DNA from: Larkinella rosea
GTDB lineage: Bacteria > Bacteroidota > Bacteroidia > Cytophagales > Spirosomataceae
Reading direction: 5' to 3'
Assembly (NCBI RefSeq): GCF_003858635.1
Contig: NZ_RQJO01000008.1
Coordinates: 124,001 to 188,000, forward strand
Length of the DNA: 64,000 nucleotides
Positions 52,935 through 60,789 of this stretch are shown here, one piece after another; positions within the stretch are counted from its first letter, which is position 1, and each line of letters opens with the position of its first letter. A program made the translations under genes and the position numbers. The notes under the pieces were generated by a model that did no database searches, was not told the DNA's origin, and saw nothing but the letters and a program-made list of their open reading frames with translations.

Positions 52935-54563
52935 CTATTTTAACCTCTTCTTCAAGCCCTCGATCACCTCCCGTGTTTCGGCAATCCGGGTTTTCAGGCC
53001 TTTTTTGTAATGCCACAGCTGAAATTCCGGGTTTGAGCTTTCTTTTTCCAGTTCCTGTTCAATTTCCCGCAAATAGCTTTCGCTCAGCTTCAGGTAGCGG
53101 TCGGCGGTTTCGGGATTGTGAAAACCGCTTCCATCGACGGTGACATAAATGGGTGTCGTGTGGGCCGCCTGTTGCGAACCGGCAAAACACCGGACCGCCA
53201 GCCAGATGCCGTGCGTTAGTGTATCCAGATTCAGCTTGATCGTTAATTGATTAACCGACTGTCCCGGCTGGTTTTTGGTGACGCTGGCCAGCACCTTTCC
53301 GTGGCCAACCAGTTCGATTCGTTCCAGCGGAACCTGTTTGGAATGACCAAAAGCCGTTGCCGAAATGACGAGTTTCGTGTGTTTTTTAACGTCGAAACGA
53401 TCGCCCGGCCGGGCGTTGTTCACGCGAAAATCGAGCATTGGTCCGCTGGTTACCACGGTATGTCCGGCTTTTAAGCCTTCCTTCCACGACTGATTCGTGA
53501 GCGGTTTTTCGGTGAACACGTAAAACCGGGCGTTGCCGATCCGGGCCGAATGTTCCGGCGAACCGTGGTCGTGGTCCTGCCCGCACCAGGGAAAATCGGA
53601 GCCTGCCGTGGCTGTCACCGGAAAGCCCAGATCCAGCAAATGGTAATAGTGTTCGGTGCGCAACGGATTGGCATCCACACAATACTGCAAAATTTCGAGC
53701 ACATCAACTTTGTCCCGCAGCCCGTCGAGCGTCAATCCCCGGTAGCCGTGAAACGTTTCGGCGTGGTGGGCGTACCCGGCAAGTCCCCCCAGTTCGTGCA
53801 GTTTGTCAAAAACCGTATCGTAATGGTAGTATTCCTTCGAAAACCGCACCTTATCGGAAGCGCCGTAGCCGAGCGCGTGACCGATTTCGGGCGTTCGCGG
53901 GTCTTCCTGACCCGAAACAAGGAGGTAATTATCCCGGCGGTAAACGCCTTTTTCGCCGTACGCATACTGCGGATAATAGGTTTCCCAGAAATCGCCCATG
54001 CGCAGCAACACGCCCACCCGAACATCCTCAGCCTGTAGCCAGTTCATCAGCAGGGGGTCTTCGCGCGGGGAACGCCGGATGTGAATATGGCCGTCGGTCG
54101 AGTACCAGCCCCGGGCTGCCATGTCGATCCAGCGCGCCAGCCGAAATGCTTTCCGCTGCGTTTGACCGGATCGAACAACCAGTTGGTGCTGCTGATCAAT
54201 AAATTCCGGGCCTTTCGAAAGCGATAACTGATAGGTGCCCGGCGGCAAGGCCAGCCGAAAGCGCCCATCGACGTAAAACGAACTATCGGGCTGAAAGCCA
54301 AAACCGTCGGCGTGGTCCCACAACCCGTACATGACGCCAATGGCTTCCGTCGGCAGCCGTTTAACGACCCGACCCTGCTGCGTCAGCCGTACCCGAACCG
54401 GGGTTGGTTTGGAGCCAGTTGTCGTGGTTATTTCGATAGCGACCTGGCCGGGTTTAACGGGTTGTGCCTCCACCGAAATAGCAGCAAACAGGCCCAGGAA
54501 AAAGCCGGTGAGCGCTTGTAGCCAACGCCAGTGATTCCAACAAAAAACCGGTAGATTATCCAT
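52935..54563 (-). CDS. CehA/McbA-family metallohydrolase (PHP-like), secreted
   Basis: This 542-residue protein has an N-terminal signal region (LTGFFLGLFAAISVEAQ). A beta-sandwich domain precedes a PHP-type metal-dependent hydrolase: STDGHIHIRRSPRED (H-x-H), GGLAGYAHHAETFHGYRG (His pair), TAGSDFPWCGQDHDHGSPE (Asp and His). Such enzymes include CehA and McbA carbaryl hydrolases and cleave phosphoesters or esters. The biological substrate here is unknown. It is convergent with the FMN reductase and followed by a long hairpin. Confidence 0.85.
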   Translation of the reverse strand: MDNLPVFCWNHWRWLQALTGFFLGLFAAISVEAQPVKPGQVAIEITTTTGSKPTPVRVRLTQQGRVVKRLPTEAIGVMYGLWDHADGFGFQPDSSFYVDGRFRLALPPGTYQLSLSKGPEFIDQQHQLVVRSGQTQRKAFRLARWIDMAARGWYSTDGHIHIRRSPREDPLLMNWLQAEDVRVGVLLRMGDFWETYYPQYAYGEKGVYRRDNYLLVSGQEDPRTPEIGHALGYGASDKVRFSKEYYHYDTVFDKLHELGGLAGYAHHAETFHGYRGLTLDGLRDKVDVLEILQYCVDANPLRTEHYYHLLDLGFPVTATAGSDFPWCGQDHDHGSPEHSARIGNARFYVFTEKPLTNQSWKEGLKAGHTVVTSGPMLDFRVNNARPGDRFDVKKHTKLVISATAFGHSKQVPLERIELVGHGKVLASVTKNQPGQSVNQLTIKLNLDTLTHGIWLAVRCFAGSQQAAHTTPIYVTVDGSGFHNPETADRYLKLSESYLREIEQELEKESSNPEFQLWHYKKGLKTRIAETREVIEGLKKRLK

Positions 54564-54688
54564 TTCTCCAGACGAAAGAACCAGCGATCATTTTCTGGGC
54601 TAAAACTCAGTATTTTTCTTCAAATACTCCGCTTTCTCAATTTCTTTTGCGTACTTACAAGTCCGCTTTTTCTCAAATTTCAGTCGTA

Positions 54689-55231
54689 ATGTCAGTAGTA
54701 CCAACGATTCGGAGCAAATACGGTTTTTACCGAAAACTGCTGCGGGAACATAAATACGTTCTCCGGGATACGGTCGATGTAGTTAAAGTGACCGGTCAGC
54801 CGACGTTTCTGGAGGGGAAAGTGGCCGTTTCGCACAGTGATCTGGACGCGGAAATCACGCTGTCGGTTCGGGTGAAAAGCAACGATCACGACTTTTTCCG
54901 GTTCGAACTGCAATGCGCCGAACTGAGCGAGGAACCATTTTTTCAGTTTCAAAGCGACGGTTGTGCGCATCGAAATGCCGATGAAACCATTCCGCTGGCT
55001 GAACAACGCGTGACCACCCCGCACTTCAGTCAATACAATCAGCAGGGTGCCAACGTTACGTTTAAAATGGGGACACCCGAGGATGACATAAACCGCAGTA
55101 TGCTGTATTTTTGTCAGGAAGCGAGGCTGAACCTGCGCGACGACGAAATACCGCTCATCCGCATTCTGCCTAATGCGCTGCCGCTGCACGTAACCCAAAA
55201 AGACCCCAATTCAACGGTTTTGTTTTTGTGA
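54689..55231 (+). CDS. DUF6978-like protein, first gene of two-gene unit
   Basis: The protein has 180 residues from ATG at 54689; the frame also allows ATG at 54647. It is soluble, with no signal. The segment FQFQSDGCAHRNADETIPLAEQ, then TPHFSQYNQQGANVTF, matches my memory of the DUF6978 pattern (R-x-D ... H-x-N-P-D ... PHxHxY), with its His partly replaced. I give this family name only as likely. The stop codon shares a base with the next start (TGATG), so the two are translated together. Such a unit resembles toxin-antitoxin or small defence modules. Confidence 0.55.
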   Translation: MSVVPTIRSKYGFYRKLLREHKYVLRDTVDVVKVTGQPTFLEGKVAVSHSDLDAEITLSVRVKSNDHDFFRFELQCAELSEEPFFQFQSDGCAHRNADETIPLAEQRVTTPHFSQYNQQGANVTFKMGTPEDDINRSMLYFCQEARLNLRDDEIPLIRILPNALPLHVTQKDPNSTVLFL

Positions 55232-56049
55232 TGGTATTCGAGGAGATTTATAACGATATAAAAAACGCATTCGGCCAGCTTTGGACGTTTAAGGAGCGGG
55301 GTAAATCGCTGGAAATCATTACGCCTTACACGACGACAACGCAGAAATTCATTTCCGTTTTTCTGTCCTACAAAGATGACGAGTACATCGTTTCCGACGG
55401 CGGCTGGATCGACAGCGGTTTTTACGAAAACGCGTACAACCTGGAAGACGATGTGTACCGGAAAATTGCCCATCATTATTTCAACGCCTTCGGTATCAAG
55501 GAAATAAAGGGGCCGAGTCAGAAAGCGTATTTCTACAAAAAAACCATTACACCCATTGCGGTTCCGTCGCTGGTTTTCGACCTATCCAATTTCATTGCGG
55601 CTATGGTGAGCATGTCCGAAATCGAGTTCGTCGAACCCGAGGAGCGTGAAACCAAGGAGCAATTCCGGCGGTCGGCGAACGAATACCTGCAGGCGGTTTT
55701 TCCGAAGGAAAAAATGGAACTGGGCGCTTACCTGGACGATAAGAAACAAATCCGGATGCACGCCGTCGTCAAGCAGTCGTCGTCAAAGCTGATCCTGATC
55801 AATTACATCACCGGCAGCAACCCTTATTTTTTCAACAACAGCATTACCAAAACCAACTTTCTGTTCGAGCTGGCGGAGAAGTCGGTGGTGGGGCGGTTTG
55901 TGAAAAAGAAAATTTCGCTGATCGACAACACGGCGGCCGGATACGTTCCCACCCGCATCGCGACCTTCATCAATCATCTGCTGGAAAATACCGGTTCCGA
56001 AAAAATCGACTGGTCGGAGCGCGAAAAGCTGAACGAGCTGATCACTTAA
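55231..56049 (+). CDS. DUF1828-like protein, second gene of two-gene unit
   Basis: The protein has 272 residues from ATG at 55231, one codon after a GTG in the same frame. The N-terminal third (EIITPYTTTTQKFISVFLSYKDDEYIVSDGGWIDSGFYE) matches the DUF1828 pattern (T-P-x ... D-x-I-x-V ... Y-x-L-S-D-x-G). The C-terminal part (ISLIDNTAAGYVPTRIATFINHLLE) is beta-alpha rich, similar to the DUF1829 companion. No membrane segment is present. It overlaps the upstream gene by one base and overlaps the convergent macroglobulin-like gene by eight bases at its 3' end. Confidence 0.6.
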   Translation: MVFEEIYNDIKNAFGQLWTFKERGKSLEIITPYTTTTQKFISVFLSYKDDEYIVSDGGWIDSGFYENAYNLEDDVYRKIAHHYFNAFGIKEIKGPSQKAYFYKKTITPIAVPSLVFDLSNFIAAMVSMSEIEFVEPEERETKEQFRRSANEYLQAVFPKEKMELGAYLDDKKQIRMHAVVKQSSSKLILINYITGSNPYFFNNSITKTNFLFELAEKSVVGRFVKKKISLIDNTAAGYVPTRIATFINHLLENTGSEKIDWSEREKLNELIT

Positions 56050-58435
56050 TCACCTTCGTCACCTCAAACGTCCCCTGTTTGCCTCCGGTCCGGCCGTCGA
56101 CCGCGATTCCGTTGATGACAAACCGGTAGGTTCCGTCCTCGTCCGACGTATAAAATTCCAGTTGAGCCTTGCCCTGATCATTGAGTTTCACGGACGGCGC
56201 CCAGTGCAGCAGATTGCGCAGATCCGGTAATCGACTCCCCGATTTTTGGGGCGTGTCGTAACGCGGAACGTAGAAATCGCGCGGAACCTGCAAGCCTTCG
56301 TAGTCGGCCAGCAACGCTTTGGCATCGGGTCGATAGCCCGCCAGATCGCCTTTGTAGGTCGTAAAACTGATGAGTCCATCGAAAACCAGCGGCCCAACGA
56401 TGTAACGCCGGGTCATGACTTCCAGCTTCTGCACTTTTCGCGGGTCAATTTCCATCACCCGATCCATGCTGAAAATCGGAACGCCGTCGAGCAGCGCCAT
56501 CGGGCTGGCGTCAAAAAACAGTTTGTGCTGCACATCCAGCACGCTGATCGTGTAGCCATCCCGGCGCTTGCGGGCCATGACGCCCGGAACGTATTCGCGA
56601 AAAATCTCCTCCATCACCGGAAACCGGGTGAAATCGTCGAGCAGGTATTTTTCGTTTGCAACGCCGTAAAACGGAATGCTATCGACTTTGGGTGGCTGAT
56701 ATCGGCTCAGATTCCCGCGGTAGTAGGCGTTCTGGGCCTGCATCGAAATACTGCGGTTCAGCAGCGGATCTTTCAGCGCGGGCGAAAAATCGAAAATCGG
56801 TAGTCGTGATGATGCAAACCGCTCAAAAAACGGGTTCTGCAATTCAATCCGGAAGATGCTGTCTTTCGGATTGAGCTGCGCGACGAGGTCTTTGGGGCCG
56901 TAAAAATCCTTCGTTTCAAAGTGAATCCGCCCTTCCGAATCCGAGCGCGAACCATACAGCAAAATGTGTTTTCCCGGTACCGACAGATACGAACTAAGCC
57001 CGCGTCCGGGCATTCCCGTGCCGGAATGAACGATTTTCCCGCGAATAAAATGGCCGTTCACTTCGGGTAAATACTCGTCCTGCGGTTGATTGAGCTGCTG
57101 CACATTCTCCCAGCGAAACCGGCGCCAACCTTGTGTCAGCATCAGGTTGTCGGTGGCTTCGGCAACTTCTGATCCGCTGGCCGAAAAGTAATAGTCCGGC
57201 GATTCGACCGCACCCCGCAAATCGGAAGTCATTAACAGATACGTCTGAATATCACCGGATTCGGCTGGTTGCAGCGAATCGAGCCGGTAAATCGCTACGG
57301 AAAGATCGGCGAGTGCGGCTTTGCCGGTTTCGTCCTGCGCCGTCAATTCAACCACGGCTTTTTCGCGGGTCGATAAGGCGCCACTGGTGAACCTGGTGTC
57401 GATGGCGAGTCGGCGCTCCGGCCGTTTGAAATACAGCCGTTCGCAAACCGGTTTCCGGCTGGCGTCGAAAACCGTCAGGTGCGAAATGCCTTCGCCCAGT
57501 GTTTTTTTGTCGATAGTGAACGAAGCCCGGTTGTCGCGAATCGATTGCTGTTCGGCCTGAATGGACGCCAGCCGCGTGTGGGCCAGCAAATAAACCGTGG
57601 CTGCGTTGGTGGTTGAGTTGACCGAAATCCGAAGCTGTCCGTTTCCCGCTTCTGTCACCTGCATCGTGTAACCCTGCTCCTGAATGGCCGGAAAGGGGCG
57701 TATCATCACTTTTCCGTTCGCGTCGGTCAAAACCGCCCGGTATTGTTGGCCTTCGGCGGGCGTAAATTCAAAACGACCCATGCCAAACTTCAGCGGTTTG
57801 AACCGAACCACCGTATCGTTGGTCTGATCGACAATCGCACCCCGCAAATCAACGCCTTTCCCGCGGCTGCCGACGGTTTTGAACCCCACCGTACTGGTCA
57901 GTTTCCGAACCAGATTACCGCCTTCGGGAAAAAACTGGACATCGACCGTCAGCGAATCTTTCAGCGCGGGCAACTCCAGTTTGCGAAACGTGTTGACAAT
58001 CGTAACCGTTTTTTCAAAGAAATAATCGGGGCTGAAATTTTTCATCCAGTTCGTATAGGCCCGAACGAGGTAATTTCCGGATGCTAAAGTCGTTGGGAGA
58101 AACAACGAACCGTATCCGCCACCGGCGGCCATGGCCACTTTCGTTTGCAAAACCGGGCGGTTTTCCTTGTCGAGCACTTCCAGGTACGTGACTTTGCTCA
58201 GCGACAGCGGTTTATGAAACGAGCCATCGACGTAATTGATCTTGAACCACATCAGCTCCCCGGCAACGTAGAACGTTCGGTCGATGTGAACGAACAGTTT
58301 TTCCTGCAACGCCCGGTTTCGGTACGCTTCGAGTTGCTTCTGCGGATCAACCTGCGCCCAAACCGGTCGAATACTCACCTGCAACAGGAGCAGAAAAACC
58401 GGGCCAAGCAGAAAAAAACGTTTCATTCGGGTCAT
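56042..58435 (-). CDS. Macroglobulin-like (MG2-type) secreted protein
   Basis: The protein has 797 residues from the ATG at 58435, chosen for the signal peptide (MKRFFLLGPVFLLLLQ, cleavage near VWAQ); the frame extends upstream into the previous gene. The N-terminal 100 residues (EKLFVHIDRTFYVAGELMWFKINYVD, LEVLDKENRPVLQTKVAM) match the MG2/alpha-2-macroglobulin-like beta domain. Further beta domains follow, and no barrel is seen. Such proteins in Bacteroidota accompany TonB receptors and act in the envelope, perhaps in adhesion or substrate capture. It is the last gene of the TonB-DUF4249 operon. Confidence 0.78.
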   Translation of the reverse strand: MTRMKRFFLLGPVFLLLLQVSIRPVWAQVDPQKQLEAYRNRALQEKLFVHIDRTFYVAGELMWFKINYVDGSFHKPLSLSKVTYLEVLDKENRPVLQTKVAMAAGGGYGSLFLPTTLASGNYLVRAYTNWMKNFSPDYFFEKTVTIVNTFRKLELPALKDSLTVDVQFFPEGGNLVRKLTSTVGFKTVGSRGKGVDLRGAIVDQTNDTVVRFKPLKFGMGRFEFTPAEGQQYRAVLTDANGKVMIRPFPAIQEQGYTMQVTEAGNGQLRISVNSTTNAATVYLLAHTRLASIQAEQQSIRDNRASFTIDKKTLGEGISHLTVFDASRKPVCERLYFKRPERRLAIDTRFTSGALSTREKAVVELTAQDETGKAALADLSVAIYRLDSLQPAESGDIQTYLLMTSDLRGAVESPDYYFSASGSEVAEATDNLMLTQGWRRFRWENVQQLNQPQDEYLPEVNGHFIRGKIVHSGTGMPGRGLSSYLSVPGKHILLYGSRSDSEGRIHFETKDFYGPKDLVAQLNPKDSIFRIELQNPFFERFASSRLPIFDFSPALKDPLLNRSISMQAQNAYYRGNLSRYQPPKVDSIPFYGVANEKYLLDDFTRFPVMEEIFREYVPGVMARKRRDGYTISVLDVQHKLFFDASPMALLDGVPIFSMDRVMEIDPRKVQKLEVMTRRYIVGPLVFDGLISFTTYKGDLAGYRPDAKALLADYEGLQVPRDFYVPRYDTPQKSGSRLPDLRNLLHWAPSVKLNDQGKAQLEFYTSDEDGTYRFVINGIAVDGRTGGKQGTFEVTKVIK

Positions 58436-58449
58436 AGTAAGGTTCACAA

Positions 58450-59604
58450 TTACCAAAAACTCGGTTTGACATTGGTGCCGACGACTCGGCAATCGACGCA
58501 GGCCGGAGATGCCATCCGGTAGCCGTGTACATTTCCGATCGAATTCAAAACCGCATCAATCGGAATAAAACCGGCTTCTCCCATCGCCACGGCCGACACT
58601 TCGGTTGGTGGTGGCTTCAGCAGATAGGTATCGGCCTCACAGGCTTCGTACCCATTCGGAATTCGCCAGGACGGCAATTCGGACGATTCGATGAAAACAC
58701 GCTTTTCTTCCATCGAATGACTGTTTAAATACCCCACCACCGGCTCGTCAGGATCGGTGATGCCGTGAATATTGCCAGCGGCCTGAAACGGCTGCGGATC
58801 GAACAGCGATCCCAGCATTTCGGTGTTTTTTTTCAGATTCTGCCAGTAGTCGAACGCTTCCGCCGTTAATGCATACTGTTTGACCAGGATGCTGTACCGA
58901 ACTTTCAGCCGGTTGGACGCCGAAGCGGAAACAAAGGTCAGCGGAAACCGGGCAATAACATCCTGCGACAGTTTGTCCGACGTAGCGACCGAAACACTAT
59001 TTGATTTGTCGGTCCGCCAGCAGTGATTAATATTGTCTTCCCGATATAAAAACTGGGTTTTCAGGTATTTAAACTGGGAATAATAAGCCGAATAATACTC
59101 CCAGGTTTCTTCGTATTCCCAGCGGTAATACCGGGTGTTGTTCGTTTCGTCGTGGGTGCTGACGTAAAACTGCACGCCATCCTCCCGTGCTTTCCAGCTC
59201 AGGTCGTCGATCGGGGGTGTTCGTTTAATCGTCACGTAATCCGACGCATAGTTCCGCCCGGCGGCTGTTTGAATTTTCAGCCGGTATGTCTGCCCCATCT
59301 GCAAACGGCCCTGCTCCAGCGTATACGTTCCGTCGCCTTGGTCAACAAAGGTGTGGCCTGTGCCTTTTTCATCTTCCACCTGAACGATGGCCCGGGTTTC
59401 GACCGGCGGTTTTTTATTTTCCGTCAGATTTTGCGTACGTGACAATCGCACGGTGCTGATTCCCAAGCCATTCAGAAAGCCGTCGACCACCAGAAACTTG
59501 TTGGGTGCCGAAATTTCCGGTGGACGATACGGATCGACGCAGCTCCCGGCCAGGAACAGGACGACCAGGACAACCCGAATGACGTTATTTCCAATTCCAA
59601 CCAT
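58450..59604 (-). CDS. DUF4249 lipoprotein, copy 2
   Basis: The protein has 384 residues from the ATG at 59604, which gives the lipobox LFLAGSC (Cys about 22); the open frame upstream lacks a signal. It matches the DUF4249 pattern: CVDPYRPPEISAPNKFLVVDGFLNG, TVRLSRTQNL, STHDETNNTRYYRWEYEETWEYYSAYYS, GNIHGITDPDEPVVGYLNSHSMEEKRVFI and a C-terminal CVDCR. DUF4249 proteins form surface partners of TonB-dependent receptors, much as SusD does for SusC. It is a tandem paralogue of the next gene, with strong similarity along the whole length. Confidence 0.9.
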   Translation of the reverse strand: MVGIGNNVIRVVLVVLFLAGSCVDPYRPPEISAPNKFLVVDGFLNGLGISTVRLSRTQNLTENKKPPVETRAIVQVEDEKGTGHTFVDQGDGTYTLEQGRLQMGQTYRLKIQTAAGRNYASDYVTIKRTPPIDDLSWKAREDGVQFYVSTHDETNNTRYYRWEYEETWEYYSAYYSQFKYLKTQFLYREDNINHCWRTDKSNSVSVATSDKLSQDVIARFPLTFVSASASNRLKVRYSILVKQYALTAEAFDYWQNLKKNTEMLGSLFDPQPFQAAGNIHGITDPDEPVVGYLNSHSMEEKRVFIESSELPSWRIPNGYEACEADTYLLKPPPTEVSAVAMGEAGFIPIDAVLNSIGNVHGYRMASPACVDCRVVGTNVKPSFW

Positions 59605-59641
59605 AACTGACGCAGCAATCACACCCCCTTTCCCGACAATT

Positions 59642-60784
59642 TTACCAGAAACTCGGCCTGACATTGCTGCCCGCCGTTCGACAATCGACACAATACGCTG
59701 AACTCATCCGATAGGCGATAATGGCCCCAAAGGGCGAAAAAATCTCGTCGATGGGGATGGCGCCCGATTCCGCCTGTTGAGCCGCTGACGGCTTCTCCCG
59801 CGTTGCATTGATCGGCGCCGTATCGGGCAGGCAGGACTCATACATGCTCGGCACGTTCCACTCGGTCGGCAATTCGCTGGAGTTAACAAAAATCCGTTTT
59901 TCTTCCACCGAATAACCGCTCAGGTAACCGACGACGGATTCGGTCGGGTCGGTGATGCCATGAATATTTCCGATGACCTGAAACGGCTGCGGATCGAAAA
60001 TGGAACCCAGACTTTCGGTATTTTTCTTCAGATTCTGCCAGTATTCGAACGACTCGGCGGTTTGGGCGTATTGTTTGACCAGTAAGCTATAGCGGTATTT
60101 GAGTCGATTGGATGCGGTTCTGGACACAAACAACAACGGCGCTTTATTGATCACATCCTGCGTCAATTGCGTCGTTGAACCCACAAAAATACCGCTCGAT
60201 TTTAAGGAGCCCCAGCAATGGTTGATGTCGTCCATCCGGGTCACAAACGCCTTTTTTAGGTATTCGACGCGGGAATAAAAAGCGGAATAGAACTCCCAGG
60301 TTTCTTCGTATTCCCAGCGGTAATATTTGGTGCTGTTCGTTTCGTCGTGGGTGCTGACGTAAAACTGGATGCCCTCGTTCTGAAGAACCTTCCAGCTTAC
60401 TTCGTCAATTTTGGGCGTTTTTTTAATGACGACGTAATCCGATTGGTAGTTTCGCCCGGCGGCCGTTTTGATGCTCACCCGGTATTTCTGGCCGAACTGC
60501 AAATTTCCATTTTCCAGCGTGTAGGTTCCGTCACCCTTGTCGACAAAGGTCTGGCTTCCGCCTTTTTCGCCTTCCACCTTCACCGTAGCTTTGGTTTCGA
60601 CGGTCGGTTTCTTGCCATCCGACAGATTTTGCGTCCGGGTCAGGCGAATGGAACTGGTGCCCGCACCGTTCAAAAAACCGTCGACGACCAGGTAGGTATT
60701 CGGGGCCGAAATCGCGGGTGGCCGGTAGGGATCGACACAACTCCCGATGATCAATGAAACCAGTATAGCGAGGTATTTTTTCAT
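59642..60784 (-). CDS. DUF4249 lipoprotein, copy 1
   Basis: The protein has 380 residues from the ATG at 60784 (MKKYLAILVSLIIGSC, lipobox Cys 16). The frame also has ATG three codons earlier. It has the same DUF4249 features as its tandem copy: VDPYRPPAISAPNTYLVVDGFLNG, STHDETNSTKYYRWEYEETWEFYSAFYS, GNIHGITDPTESVVGYLSGYS and CVDCR near the end. It sits five bases after the TonB receptor stop, so it is co-transcribed with it. Two copies next to one receptor suggest alternative or joint ligand capture. Confidence 0.9.
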   Translation of the reverse strand: MKKYLAILVSLIIGSCVDPYRPPAISAPNTYLVVDGFLNGAGTSSIRLTRTQNLSDGKKPTVETKATVKVEGEKGGSQTFVDKGDGTYTLENGNLQFGQKYRVSIKTAAGRNYQSDYVVIKKTPKIDEVSWKVLQNEGIQFYVSTHDETNSTKYYRWEYEETWEFYSAFYSRVEYLKKAFVTRMDDINHCWGSLKSSGIFVGSTTQLTQDVINKAPLLFVSRTASNRLKYRYSLLVKQYAQTAESFEYWQNLKKNTESLGSIFDPQPFQVIGNIHGITDPTESVVGYLSGYSVEEKRIFVNSSELPTEWNVPSMYESCLPDTAPINATREKPSAAQQAESGAIPIDEIFSPFGAIIAYRMSSAYCVDCRTAGSNVRPSFW

Positions 60785-60789
60785 TACGC

